DNA of 64,000 bases from Pseudomonadota bacterium (GTDB lineage Bacteria > Pseudomonadota > Alphaproteobacteria > Rhizobiales > Devosiaceae). Positions 33,201 through 42,710 of this stretch are shown here, one piece after another. How positions within the stretch are numbered: position 1 is the first letter of the stretch; every line of letters begins with the position of its first letter. The stretch is taken from positions 258,659 to 322,658 of the forward strand of contig JAEWGT010000008.1 in assembly GCA_023388175.1 (NCBI GenBank), given 5' to 3'. Under the pieces are notes generated by a model, which was given only the letters and a program-made list of their open reading frames with translations, had not been told where the DNA came from and did not search any database. A program made the translations under genes and the position numbers.

Positions 33201-35482
33201 GCGTTCAGGTCCAGTGCTTCATTGGCTGCAATGGCAGCCATGTTGACGATGCCGCGGCTGGTGACCGAGGGGGCCAGAATGTGCGCCGGGGCCTGTGTGC
33301 CCATGAGGATGGGCCCGACAGCCAGCGCGTTGTTCATCTCCTTGAGCAGGGTCATGGAGAGATTGGCCGCGTCGAGATCGGGGAAAATCAGCAAATTGGC
33401 TTCGCCGCGCAGCGCCGTTCCCGGAATATAGCGCTCACGCAGTTCTTCATTGAGCGCCAGATCGCCCTGCATTTCGCCTTCGACGATGAAGTCGGGCGCA
33501 ATGGCCTTCAACTTCGCATAGACTTCGCGCATCTTGAAGGCGCTGTCACCGTCGCGCGAACCGAAATTGGAATAGCTCAGCAAGGCGGCGCGCGCCTCGA
33601 TATTGAAGCGCTTGAGATGACCACGCGCCTGCAGCGCGATCCCCACGATTTCATCGGCGCTCGGGTTCTGGTTCACGTAGGTATCGGTGAGGAAGAACGC
33701 GCCCCGCGGCATGATCAGCATGGAAAGCGCGGAAACGTCGCTGACTCCGTCCTGCAGGCCGATGATCGAGCGAATGTCGCGGACATGCTTGATGTAGCGC
33801 CCCTGCAAGCCGCAGAGCAGGGCATCGGCCTCACCGCGCTTAACCGCCAGCGCTCCGATGACCGTCGTATTGGTGCGCACGATGGTGCGGGCTGTATCGG
33901 GCGTCACGCCGTTGCGACCGACCATGGAATGAAACAGGCTTACATAGTCGCGGTAGCGCGGATCGTCTTCGGGATTGATCACCTCGAAATCGACGCCCGG
34001 GCGGATGGACAGGCCAAAGCGTTCGATACGCGCTTCCAGCACTGCCGGGCGGCCAATCAGGATCGGCCGCGCGATGCGCTCTTCCAGCAATACCTGCGTT
34101 GCGCGCAAGACGCGCTCGTCCTCGCCATCGGCAAAGGCGATGCGCTTGCCCTGCCCCTGCGCGCGGTCGATGATCGGCTTCATTACAAGGCCGGAGCGGA
34201 AGACGAAGCGGTTGAGGGTGTCGAGATAGGCTTCCCAATTCTCGATCGGCTTCTTGGCCACGCCCGATTCCATCGCAGCGCGCGCAACGGCTGGCGCGAT
34301 GCGCAGCATCAGACGCTGGTCGAAGGGATTGGGAATGATGTGTTCGGGGCCATAGACCGCGGGTGCGCCTGATGGCGAGACCTCAAGGCCCGGCTCATGC
34401 GCCAGCTTGGCGATGGCGCGCACCGCAGCCAGCTTCATTTCCTCGTTGATCGTGGTGGCATGCACATCGAGCGCGCCACGGAAGATGAATGGGAAGCAGA
34501 GGACGTTGTTGACCTGGTTAGGATAGTCCGAGCGTCCGGTGCAGACCATGGCGTCTGGGCGCGTCTCGCGGGCGAGCTCCGGCATGATTTCCGGGTTCGG
34601 ATTGGCCAGAGCCAGAATCAGCGGCTTGGGCGCCATTTTCATCAGCATTTCCGGCTTCAGCGCCCCGGCGGCCGAGAGGCCCAGGAACACGTCGGCGCCG
34701 TCAATCACTTCGGTCAGCGTGGTGGCCTCGCTGGTGCGGCGGAATTGCCCGCGCCACTTGTCATTGACGTCATTGCGCTTGTGGGTCACCAGCCCGTCCT
34801 TGTCGGCCACCCAAATGTTTTCGTATTTCGCGCCGAGCGCCACCAGCACGTTGAGGCAGGCAATCGCGGCAGCCCCTGCCCCCGAGGTGCAGATCTTGAC
34901 GTCTTCGATTTTCTTGCCGGCCAGTTCGAGGCCGTTAAGAACCGCGGCGCCGACGATAATTGCGGTGCCATGCTGGTCGTCGTGGAACACCGGAATGGGC
35001 ATGCGCTCGCGCAGCGCTTCCTCGATCTCGAAACAGTCCGGAGCGCGAATGTCTTCGAGATTGATGCCGCCGAAGGTCGGCCAGAGCGGGGTCACCGCAT
35101 CGATAAATTTCCGGGGGTCAATCTCATCGATTTCGAGATCGAATACGTCTATGCCGGCGAACTTCTTGAACAGAACCGCCTTGCCTTCCATCACCGGCTT
35201 GCTGGCCAGGGCGCCGATATTGCCCAGGCCAAGCACGGCCGTGCCGTTGGAGATCACGGCGACCAGGTTCTGGCGGGAGGTGTAGCGCGCCACCGCATCG
35301 GGCGTCTGCGCAATTTCCTCGCATGGGGCAGCCACGCCGGGAGAATAGGCCAGAGCCAGGTCGCGCTGGTTGCCCAGTGGCTTCAGCGGCTGGATTTCCA
35401 GCTTGCCCGGCTTGGGGAATTCATGGAAATGCAGCGCCGCTTCCCGAAGTGCCTTGCGCTGTTCGTTGATGTCGGTGGACAC
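33197..35482 (-). CDS. maeB: NADP-dependent malic enzyme with C-terminal phosphotransacetylase-like domain
   Basis: MaeB converts malate to pyruvate and CO2, producing NADPH. The 761-residue protein has the malic enzyme domain at about residues 1-430 (LALAYSPGVAAPC, NGTAVLGLGNIGALASKPVMEGK, FHDDQHGTAIIVGAAVLNGL and the dinucleotide-binding CTSGAGAAAIACLN). A phosphotransacetylase-like domain forms the rest. That domain is catalytically inactive and regulatory in studied MaeB enzymes. The start is a GTG with GGGGAGGT upstream. Together with the pdh cluster it provides pyruvate and acetyl-CoA. Confidence 0.96.
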   Translation of the reverse strand: MSTDINEQRKALREAALHFHEFPKPGKLEIQPLKPLGNQRDLALAYSPGVAAPCEEIAQTPDAVARYTSRQNLVAVISNGTAVLGLGNIGALASKPVMEGKAVLFKKFAGIDVFDLEIDEIDPRKFIDAVTPLWPTFGGINLEDIRAPDCFEIEEALRERMPIPVFHDDQHGTAIIVGAAVLNGLELAGKKIEDVKICTSGAGAAAIACLNVLVALGAKYENIWVADKDGLVTHKRNDVNDKWRGQFRRTSEATTLTEVIDGADVFLGLSAAGALKPEMLMKMAPKPLILALANPNPEIMPELARETRPDAMVCTGRSDYPNQVNNVLCFPFIFRGALDVHATTINEEMKLAAVRAIAKLAHEPGLEVSPSGAPAVYGPEHIIPNPFDQRLMLRIAPAVARAAMESGVAKKPIENWEAYLDTLNRFVFRSGLVMKPIIDRAQGQGKRIAFADGEDERVLRATQVLLEERIARPILIGRPAVLEARIERFGLSIRPGVDFEVINPEDDPRYRDYVSLFHSMVGRNGVTPDTARTIVRTNTTVIGALAVKRGEADALLCGLQGRYIKHVRDIRSIIGLQDGVSDVSALSMLIMPRGAFFLTDTYVNQNPSADEIVGIALQARGHLKRFNIEARAALLSYSNFGSRDGDSAFKMREVYAKLKAIAPDFIVEGEMQGDLALNEELRERYIPGTALRGEANLLIFPDLDAANLSMTLLKEMNNALAVGPILMGTQAPAHILAPSVTSRGIVNMAAIAANEALDLNA

Positions 35483-35585
35483 GTAAATACCTCCCCGCCC
35501 CTAACGTCCGCGTTGGTGCCATCAATCACCGGCAATGAAAAGGGGACAAAAGTCGATGATGGCGTTTGCGGGCAAAATTACGGCA

Positions 35586-37217
35586 TCACGCCGCGGAGGC
35601 CACGGCCGCTGTCTCGATCTGCGGCATTGCCGGACCGCTCAGGGCGAGCGCCAGTTCCTTGAAGGCGCCAATCTTGAGGGCTGGCGCAAAAATGTAACCC
35701 TGGGCATGCAAAACACCGCGCGCGCGCAGATACAGCGCCTGCTCTTCTGTTTCGACACCCTCGGCGACGATCTCGCAGTCGAGATCCTTGGCCATGGCGA
35801 TCAGTCCGTCGAGCACGGGAACCTGCGTGGTGCCCGGCTTGATCATGTCGACGAAAATGCGATCGATCTTGATCACGTCGACGCCGAGAGTGGCGAGATA
35901 GGCCAGGTTGGAATGACCGGTTCCAGCATCATCCATGGCGAGGCGCGACCCCAGGGCGTGCAGCCCGGCGATAACGCTGGTGGTGGCTACAGAATTGTTC
36001 AGCGGCCGCCGTTCGGTGATTTCGAACACCAGTTGGCGGAAGCTGATGGGGGACTGGCCAAAAATGGCCTGCACGTCCTCGACAATGCCTGCGTCGCGGA
36101 AATGCCCTTCAAACAGGTTGATGGAAATTTTCATGTCCGGCAGCATGCCACAGAGATCACCCAGATCGTTGCGGACCTGCTGCATCAGCGACAGGGTCAT
36201 CGGTATGGCGAGCCCGGTCACTTCGGCATAATCGATGAAGGCGCCGGGCATGATCACCTGCCCATTGCGCTTTTCCCAGCGGCAGAGGACTTCACAACCC
36301 ACCAATTGCCCGGTGCGCAGATTGATGACGGGCTGGTAATAGGGCTTGATCTCGTTGCGTTCGATTGCCCGCTCCAGATCGAAGGCCGGCACACGGGACC
36401 GCCGCACATAATTGAGGTTGAGCAGCAGGAAAGCGGCGCTGGCAATGCAGGCGAGCACGGTAAAGACCGCATCCAGATCGGCATAATTGGCGCGCACCAT
36501 GGCAAAGGGCACGGCCAGTTCCACCTTGATGGGGAATTGCCCTGCATAGCCCTGGGCGCTGACATATTCGGTATTGGACGCGCGCCGTTCGAAACCCGAA
36601 GGATCGCCGATGGTCACGATGGGCAGGCCATTGGTCAGGGTAACGCGGAACATTGTCGCATCCGCGAGTGTGTCCGACAATGCGACTTCAGACTGGCCCA
36701 GCAACGGCACAAAGACCGACACCCGCCTCGCTTCGCCAAACATCTGGCTTATCTTGAGCGCCGGCATGGCCATGTCGGCGAATTTCACGACCGTAATGGT
36801 CTCCGTCAGGCCCGGTACCGGCAATACCTGCGACAGCGGTGAATATGAGACGATCCGTCCGTAGGCGTCGCAGTATTGTACGCTGTCCCGGTTCTCGACC
36901 AGGAACTGCTTGATGTTCAGGCTGGTTTCGATAGCGGCCTGAACATTGGTAACAAAGGTGGGCGTGCAAAGCGATGGACTGTCCGCGATCACCTTCCGGA
37001 GCGCCGACACGCCATCCATAACACTTGAATTTATGTGCGAACCGGTTGCTTCAACATATTGTTGCGCAACCGCTTTTTCCTTGTAGCGAACATAGGCGTC
37101 GAGCAGGTAATCCACGGCAATAATCGGCACAAACGCCAGAATGGCGCCTACCAGCATCAGCACATGGGAAAAACCAGCCTTCACGCCACGAATCCACTCC
37201 GATTGAGTTGCATTCAA
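35586..37217 (-). CDS. Cyclic-di-GMP phosphodiesterase (CSS-motif sensor plus EAL domain)
   Basis: The 543-residue protein has an N-terminal membrane segment (VLMLVGAILAFVPIIAVDYLL), a periplasmic region of about 200 residues with SPSLCTPTFVTNV and VQYCDAYGRI, a second membrane segment (VFTVLACIASAAFLLLNL), and a cytoplasmic EAL domain. The paired cysteines fit the CSS motif, which in E. coli Pdc enzymes controls activity by the redox state of periplasmic thiols. The EAL site reads GCEVLCRW, with Glu kept and Ala replaced by Val. MDDAGTGHSNLAYL, VIKIDR and AEGVETEEQ follow, so activity is likely. Confidence 0.92.
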   Translation of the reverse strand: MNATQSEWIRGVKAGFSHVLMLVGAILAFVPIIAVDYLLDAYVRYKEKAVAQQYVEATGSHINSSVMDGVSALRKVIADSPSLCTPTFVTNVQAAIETSLNIKQFLVENRDSVQYCDAYGRIVSYSPLSQVLPVPGLTETITVVKFADMAMPALKISQMFGEARRVSVFVPLLGQSEVALSDTLADATMFRVTLTNGLPIVTIGDPSGFERRASNTEYVSAQGYAGQFPIKVELAVPFAMVRANYADLDAVFTVLACIASAAFLLLNLNYVRRSRVPAFDLERAIERNEIKPYYQPVINLRTGQLVGCEVLCRWEKRNGQVIMPGAFIDYAEVTGLAIPMTLSLMQQVRNDLGDLCGMLPDMKISINLFEGHFRDAGIVEDVQAIFGQSPISFRQLVFEITERRPLNNSVATTSVIAGLHALGSRLAMDDAGTGHSNLAYLATLGVDVIKIDRIFVDMIKPGTTQVPVLDGLIAMAKDLDCEIVAEGVETEEQALYLRARGVLHAQGYIFAPALKIGAFKELALALSGPAMPQIETAAVASAA

Positions 37218-37274
37218 GCGGTAGCAATTAAGGGCTTAACGGATCATTAATGCTGGTTAACTTGCGCTAACCAA

Positions 37275-37305
37275 AAAGAAGGGCAGCACGCTGGCTGCCC
37301 TTTTC
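37275..37305 (-). terminator. Intrinsic terminator of aspS
   Basis: GGGCAGC (37281-37287) and GCTGCCC (37294-37300) form a seven-base stem extended by A-T pairs around the loop ACGCTG. On the minus strand it is followed by TTCTTTTTGG, just past the aspS stop. The plus-strand side (TTTTCGC) is also T-rich, but no plus-strand gene ends there. Confidence 0.85.
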
Positions 37306-37321
37306 GCTATTTTCGCTGACC

Positions 37322-39112
37322 TCAGCTCTGCAAGTTGAGCCGGATGCTTAGCTCGCGCAATTGCTTGTTGTCTGCCGGGCTTGGCGCCCCCATCAGCAGG
37401 TCTTCCGCCTGCTGGTTCATGGGGAATGCCGTGATTTCGCGCAGATTTGCCACGCCGCAAAGCAGCATGACGATGCGGTCGATGCCGAAGGCCGCGCCGC
37501 CATGCGGCGGAGCGCCATACTGGAAGGCGCGGTAAAGGCCGCCGAACTGTTCTTCGACTTCCTCACGCGACTTGCCGGTCAATTCAAACGCTTTGACCAT
37601 GGTTTCCGGCTCCTGGTTACGAATGGAGCCGGAGGCGATTTCGAAGCCGTTGCAGACCGCGTCATACTGATAGGCCTTGAGCGAGAGCGGATCGTCGCCA
37701 TTGAGGCCGTCAAGACCACCCTGCGGCATGGAGAAGGGGTTGTGGGCGAAGTCGATGCGCTTTTCTTCCTCGCTCCATTCGTAGAACGGGAAGTCGACGA
37801 TCCAGCACAGTGCGAACTGCTCGGTATCCACGACGCCAAGATCGGTGCCGACCTTGGTGCGGGCCTCGCCGGCGAATTTGTAGAATTTCTCCGGGCGGCC
37901 GGCGACGAAGAAGACGGCATCGCCATCATCGAGCCCGAGCTGGGCCTTGAGCGCGGCGGTGCGTTCCTCGCCGATATTCTTGGCGATGGGGCCAGAACCG
38001 GCGCCATCCTTGAAGAAGATATAGCCGAGCCCAGGCTGGCCCTCGCCCTGCGCCCAGGCATTCATGCGATCGCAGAAGGCGCGGCCAATCGGCTCTGCGC
38101 CTGCCTTGTTCTTGGCCGGAATCGCCCAGACTTCGACCTTGGGGTCAGCCTCGATCTGGTTGGCGAAGACCTTGAAGCCTGAACCGGCGAAGTGCTCGGT
38201 GACGGCCTGGATTTCGATGGGATTACGCAGGTCGGGCTTGTCCGAGCCATATTTGCGGATGGCTTCGGAATAGGGAATGCGCGGCCAGCCCCTGGTGACG
38301 CGCTTGCCGTCGGCAAACTTCTCGAACACCTCGGTCATGACCGGCTCGACAGTGTTCCACACGTCTTCCTGCGTCACGAAGCTCATTTCGAGGTCGAGCT
38401 GATAGAATTCACCCGGCAGGCGGTCGGCGCGCGGGTCCTCGTCGCGGAAACAGGGCGCAACCTGGAAATAGCGGTCGAAACCGGCAACCATCAGAAGCTG
38501 CTTATACTGCTGCGGCGCCTGCGGCAGCGCGAAGAACTTGCCAGGATGAATACGGCTGGGCACGAGAAAGTCGCGCGCGCCTTCCGGCGAGGACGCAGTC
38601 AGGATCGGGGTCGAAAATTCGGTGAACCCTGCCCCGCCCATGCCGGCGCGCATGGCCGAGATGATCTTGGTGCGCTTGACGATGTTGTTGTGCAGCTTTT
38701 CGCGGCGCAGGTCGAGGAAGCGATAGCGCAGGCGAACGTCTTCCGGATAATCCTGATCCCCGAACACCGGCAACGGCAGTTCCTTGGCCGCCGAGAGCAC
38801 CTCGATCTCGCGGATGAACACCTCGATCGTGCCGGTCGGGATATTGGGGTTGATCGCGGCCGCGTCACGCAGCTTGACCTCGCCGTCGATGCGCAGCACC
38901 CATTCGGAACGCACCTTTTCGGCGAGAGCGAAGGCGGCGGAATCGGGATCAATCACAAACTGGGTGATTCCATAGTGGTCGCGCAGGTCGATAAACAGCA
39001 AACCGCCGTGATCCCGAACACGATGCACCCAGCCGCTGAGGCGGACATTATTGCCAGCATCGGCAGCCGTCAGGGCGCCACAGGTGTGGGTGCGGTAGCG
39101 ATGTATGGTCAT
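37322..39112 (-). CDS. aspS: Aspartyl-tRNA synthetase (bacterial type)
   Basis: The 596-residue enzyme charges tRNA with aspartate. It has the OB-fold anticodon domain (VRLSGWVHRVRDHGGLLFIDLRD), motif 2 (CFRDEDPRADRLPGEFYQLDLEMSF), a GAD insert typical of the bacterial form, and motif 3 (FGIDRIVMLLCG). With the amidotransferase subunit GatB also encoded in this window, it may be a non-discriminating enzyme that also charges tRNA-Asn, as in many alphaproteobacteria; this cannot be decided by eye. I place the start at the ATG at 39112 (MTIHRYRTHTCG), 29 codons inside the longest frame. The gene is divergent from rnd. Confidence 0.96.
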   Translation of the reverse strand: MTIHRYRTHTCGALTAADAGNNVRLSGWVHRVRDHGGLLFIDLRDHYGITQFVIDPDSAAFALAEKVRSEWVLRIDGEVKLRDAAAINPNIPTGTIEVFIREIEVLSAAKELPLPVFGDQDYPEDVRLRYRFLDLRREKLHNNIVKRTKIISAMRAGMGGAGFTEFSTPILTASSPEGARDFLVPSRIHPGKFFALPQAPQQYKQLLMVAGFDRYFQVAPCFRDEDPRADRLPGEFYQLDLEMSFVTQEDVWNTVEPVMTEVFEKFADGKRVTRGWPRIPYSEAIRKYGSDKPDLRNPIEIQAVTEHFAGSGFKVFANQIEADPKVEVWAIPAKNKAGAEPIGRAFCDRMNAWAQGEGQPGLGYIFFKDGAGSGPIAKNIGEERTAALKAQLGLDDGDAVFFVAGRPEKFYKFAGEARTKVGTDLGVVDTEQFALCWIVDFPFYEWSEEEKRIDFAHNPFSMPQGGLDGLNGDDPLSLKAYQYDAVCNGFEIASGSIRNQEPETMVKAFELTGKSREEVEEQFGGLYRAFQYGAPPHGGAAFGIDRIVMLLCGVANLREITAFPMNQQAEDLLMGAPSPADNKQLRELSIRLNLQS

Positions 39113-39297
39113 GGCAAAGCTCGGTTTTGCTAGGGAAAAGGCCGGATTCTCGGGCGGGAAAAGCGCATGGCCACCCGCCCTTGTCAAGCTGCGGGGCATA
39201 TCGGCTTTTGTCGGTTTACCGCAAGGGAAATCGACGGTGGAGGAAACGGACTACACCTGCTAGGTAGAATATTGACTTTTTTAGGACGGTAGCCGGT

Positions 39298-40467
39298 ATG
39301 GACTTGATTGTTTCCACAGATGCGCTCGCCGCGTTCTGCGAGCGCGCTGCACAATTTGAATTTGTCACAGTCGATACCGAGTTCCTGCGCGAAACGACCT
39401 ACTGGCCCCGGCTGTGCCTCATTCAAGTCGCCACCGATGATGAAGCCGTCATCATCGATCCGCTGTCGTCTGACATTCGCCTGGCGCCGTTTTTCGAGCT
39501 GCTGGCCAATCCCAATGTGACCAAGGTTTTCCATGCCGCCCGGCAGGATATCGAAATCTTCGTCAAGCTGACCGGCGCGGTGCCGCACAATATCTTCGAT
39601 ACACAGATCGCCGCCAGCGTCTGCGGCTTCGGCGACAGCGCCTCCTATGACAGCCTCGTTCGGTCCATCTGCAAGGTAGAATTGGACAAGTCCTCCCGCT
39701 TCACCGACTGGTCAGCGCGTCCCCTGTCCGAAAAGCAGCTCTCATATGCGCTGGCCGACGTGACCTGGCTCCGCGATATCTACCGGGAGCTGCGCAAGCA
39801 GGTCGAAGCCACCCGCCGCTGGGACTGGGTGGAGGACGAGCTGGGCATTCTGCGCAGCATCGACACCTATGTCGTCCGCCCAGAGCAGGCCTGGGAACGA
39901 CTGAAAATGAAATTCAACCGGCCCCGCGATCTGGCGGCGCTCAAGGTGCTGGCCCAGTGGCGCGAGCAGCGGGCACAGGATACCGACCAGCCGCGCAGCC
40001 GCGTTCTCAAGGATGACGTGATCGCCGAGCTTGCCACTCAGCGCCCATTGACGCCGGAGGCTTTCGAGCGGCTCCGCGCTGTCCCGCGCGGTTTTGGCCG
40101 CAGCAGCGCCGCCGGAGAAATCATCGCGCTGCTCAAGACCGTTGACGCCCTGCCCAAATCCGAACTGCCCGCCCTGCCCGAGCGCTATCGCGGACCTTCA
40201 CCCAAGGGTGCTGTCGGTGATCTCGTGCGCGTACTGCTCAAGGCCGTGGCCGAACAGAATGGCGTGGCTGCCCGCATTATCGCTACCTCCGACGACATCG
40301 ATGCTCTGGTCCTCGACGACGACGCTGACGTTCCGGCGCTGAAAGGCTGGCGCCGCAAGCTGTTCGGAGAAAAGGCGCTGGCAATAAAGCACGGGCGTAT
40401 CGGCCTCGTTGCCACGCGCAAGGGCGTCATCGAGTTCGAGGTCAGTCAGGCCGAAGCGGCGGAGTAG
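39298..40467 (+). CDS. rnd: Ribonuclease D
   Basis: RNase D is a 3'-5' exonuclease for tRNA and small RNA maturation. The 389-residue protein has the DEDD-y exonuclease sites: DTEFLRE near residue 24, then VFHAARQDIEIF, and YALADVTWLRDIY with the catalytic Tyr and Asp. An HRDC-type helical region follows, WREQRAQDTDQPRSRVLKDDVIAELA. The length is usual for the alphaproteobacterial form. The gene is divergent from aspS with about 185 bases between them. Confidence 0.95.
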   Translation: MDLIVSTDALAAFCERAAQFEFVTVDTEFLRETTYWPRLCLIQVATDDEAVIIDPLSSDIRLAPFFELLANPNVTKVFHAARQDIEIFVKLTGAVPHNIFDTQIAASVCGFGDSASYDSLVRSICKVELDKSSRFTDWSARPLSEKQLSYALADVTWLRDIYRELRKQVEATRRWDWVEDELGILRSIDTYVVRPEQAWERLKMKFNRPRDLAALKVLAQWREQRAQDTDQPRSRVLKDDVIAELATQRPLTPEAFERLRAVPRGFGRSSAAGEIIALLKTVDALPKSELPALPERYRGPSPKGAVGDLVRVLLKAVAEQNGVAARIIATSDDIDALVLDDDADVPALKGWRRKLFGEKALAIKHGRIGLVATRKGVIEFEVSQAEAAE

Positions 40468-40507
40468 CTGGCTTTTTCGACGCGGCAGACTGTGATATCA
40501 TTGCCTT

Positions 40508-40813
40508 ATGGACCGGCGTGCGCGTGACATTCTGCTTATCAGGCTTGAACAATTGAAGCCGCAGTTGGAGCTGAACGGCGTCAAGCACCTTGAATTGTTC
40601 GGCTCACGCTCTCGAATGGATAATCGGACCGACAGTGACATCGACCTCGTTGTGGAAGTCGACGATGGCGCCCCATTTTCCATGCTTGATCTGGTCGGTG
40701 TCGGCCACGTTGTAGAAGACAACCTGGGTCTCCCAGCAAACATCTTTATGAAGCGTAGCCTGGATAATGGCTTTCTAGATGAAATCAGACCTGATCTGAT
40801 CAAGGTATTCTGA
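40508..40813 (+). CDS. MntA-type minimal nucleotidyltransferase antitoxin
   Basis: The 101-residue protein has the nucleotidyltransferase signature GSRSRMDNRTDSDIDLVVEV, with the paired metal-binding Asp residues intact. MntA antitoxins of the MntA/HepT system act by AMPylating the HEPN toxin. The stop overlaps the next ORF by one base (TGATG), the usual operon layout. The local sequence is visibly richer in A and T than rnd or ppx on either side, which fits acquisition by transfer. Confidence 0.85.
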   Translation: MDRRARDILLIRLEQLKPQLELNGVKHLELFGSRSRMDNRTDSDIDLVVEVDDGAPFSMLDLVGVGHVVEDNLGLPANIFMKRSLDNGFLDEIRPDLIKVF

Positions 40814-41166
40814 TGGTAAGGCGCGCGCTCTTCAGATTGCAGGATATCAAAGAAGCGATTGGCAGGATTCGTGTATTGCTGGACGGCAAGACCTTTGATG
40901 AGATGTATGCTGATCCAAATGTGCGGGCGGCTTTTGAACGTTACCTAGAAATCGCCAGCGAGGCATCCAGACATGTTCCGGATAGCCTGAAGCAGCAGCA
41001 TGGACCAAACATCCAATGGAGGAGCGTTGCCGATCTCGGAAACGTCCTGCGTCACACTTACCACAAGGCCGACGCTCGTGCGCTTTAGGAAATTTACAGT
41101 AACGAACTCGACGATCTGGAAGCTGCCATAGACAAGATGCTGGCCGCTGAGAAAGCGGCGGAGTAG
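40813..41166 (+). pseudogene. HepT-like (DUF86) HEPN toxin gene interrupted by an amber codon
   Basis: The intact part, 40813-41088, encodes 91 residues of a DUF86 protein: RALFRLQDIKEAIGRI and IQWRSVADLGNVLRHTYHKAD. A TAG at 41086-41088 then ends it. The same frame continues without further stops for 25 codons (EIYSNELDDLEAAIDKMLAA...) to a TAG at 41164-41166, which restores the normal family length of about 117 residues. The interrupted codon falls where the family often has Trp, so TGG to TAG is the simplest change. In addition, the catalytic RxxxxH position reads GNVLRH, without the first Arg. A shortened but functional protein is possible. Confidence 0.7.
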
Positions 41167-41168
41167 TC

Positions 41169-42710
41169 CTACCCGGCCTCCACGCGGGAATCCTTATGGC
41201 CCGCAATCTCGGCAAACTGCCGCAGACGGTTGCGAAGGTGGTCGCCGTCGAGGAAGGCGAAATCGGCCGGCAGGTTCAGCACCAACGTATCCTCAGCGAC
41301 GCTGAAGCGCGCGCGGGGCAGGATGCCAGGCATTGCCGCCGTCATGGGATAGGCGACGCGGAACAGCGCGCCGATCAGCCGCGCCCGTTCGGTGAGTTCT
41401 GGCGTGCCAAGGGGCGTGATAGCCTGCGCCGCCTTCGACTTCGGGCCATCGTAGCGAATGGCAATCGTCTGGGCCAGAAACGAACGCCCTGGATGATCCA
41501 CACCGGTCAGCGAGCCATAGGCAACGGCGTCGACGCTTTGCGGACCGCGATAATCGGGGTGCGAGCGCCAGCCGATATCGGCGAGAAGGCAGACGACGGT
41601 GCGCAGGCGCAGCTCGGACGGCGTTTCCAGAATTCCGGCGGCGCCGAGATACTGTCCGGTGAACTCGATCAGGTCATTGGCATGTGCAGGCGAGCGCGAC
41701 CGCAGCACTGACAGTTCTTCGGCACCCTGAATCAAGGGATCGATGGCACGCTCCCGCTGATCGAGAATGCCATAGAGATATCCCTCGCGGACGCCGAGTG
41801 CCGAAAACACGACGCTGCCGAATTGCCCGGCGCGCAGCACTTCTGCCAGAACCGCGGCGCCGATGGGTACCAGGTCCCGCCGCGACGAGCTGACGCCGCC
41901 GGAACCGGGATAGTTCTTGATGGAGTCCGCCGCGACGATTTCGTCGCAGAAGGCCAGCATTTCGGCTGCCGGAACGACATAGTCCTGCACCATGTGCAGC
42001 GCGTAATCGGTGCGCGACTGGTGGAGCTTGGCGAGCGAACGCCAGGTTCCGCCGATGGCGGCAAAACGTCCGCCGGGTGCTGCCGTCGCAAGGACGCTGT
42101 TGGTCAGCCGTTCCCGCACGAGCCCGGCGGCTTTTTTGGGCGATCCATCGGCATCGTCCTGCAGGCGAATAACACCGAGTTCATAGCTTTCGCCATTGGT
42201 ATCGCTGCCATTGGCAATGGCGGACAGTTCGAGGCTTCCGCCGCCCAGGTCGCCGACGATACCCGCAAAACCGGGAATGCCGGCCACCACGCCGAGGGCG
42301 GCGAAGTGAGCCTCTTCCTCACCACTGAGGACGCGCACCGGATAGTCCATCAGCGCCTCGACTGCGGCAACGAACTCCTCACGATTGGCCGCGTCACGCA
42401 CGGCCGAGGTGGCCAGCACATACACCTTACCCACCCGCATCATGCGAGCGACCATGGCGAAGCGTTTGATGGCGTCCAGCGCAGTCGCCATGCTGGCGTC
42501 TGAAAGTCGGCCGCTCTTGGCCATGCCGCGCCCCAGCGCGCAGGACGATTTTTCGTTGTAAAGCTGGGTCAGCGCGCGGGCATGCCGTTCATAGACGACA
42601 AGGCGCACCGAATTGGAGCCGATATCGAGAACGGCGACCGGCCGGGCGCCCTTGATTCGGCCCTGCGCGGTCGGGTCGGCATCGACGCCCCAGAATTGGC
42701 TCACGTTCAA
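41169..42710 (-). CDS. ppx: Exopolyphosphatase (Ppx/GppA family)
   Basis: Ppx removes terminal phosphates from polyphosphate, or from pppGpp in related GppA enzymes. The 513-residue protein has the ASKHA phosphate loops VAVLDIGSNSVRLVVYERH and GIVGDLGGGSLELSAI and the catalytic Glu region LSGEEEAHFAALG. The C-terminal extension of about 200 residues is usual in alphaproteobacteria. The ATG overlaps the ppk stop by four bases, so synthesis of opposing polyphosphate enzymes is coupled. Confidence 0.93.
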   Translation of the reverse strand: MNVSQFWGVDADPTAQGRIKGARPVAVLDIGSNSVRLVVYERHARALTQLYNEKSSCALGRGMAKSGRLSDASMATALDAIKRFAMVARMMRVGKVYVLATSAVRDAANREEFVAAVEALMDYPVRVLSGEEEAHFAALGVVAGIPGFAGIVGDLGGGSLELSAIANGSDTNGESYELGVIRLQDDADGSPKKAAGLVRERLTNSVLATAAPGGRFAAIGGTWRSLAKLHQSRTDYALHMVQDYVVPAAEMLAFCDEIVAADSIKNYPGSGGVSSSRRDLVPIGAAVLAEVLRAGQFGSVVFSALGVREGYLYGILDQRERAIDPLIQGAEELSVLRSRSPAHANDLIEFTGQYLGAAGILETPSELRLRTVVCLLADIGWRSHPDYRGPQSVDAVAYGSLTGVDHPGRSFLAQTIAIRYDGPKSKAAQAITPLGTPELTERARLIGALFRVAYPMTAAMPGILPRARFSVAEDTLVLNLPADFAFLDGDHLRNRLRQFAEIAGHKDSRVEAG

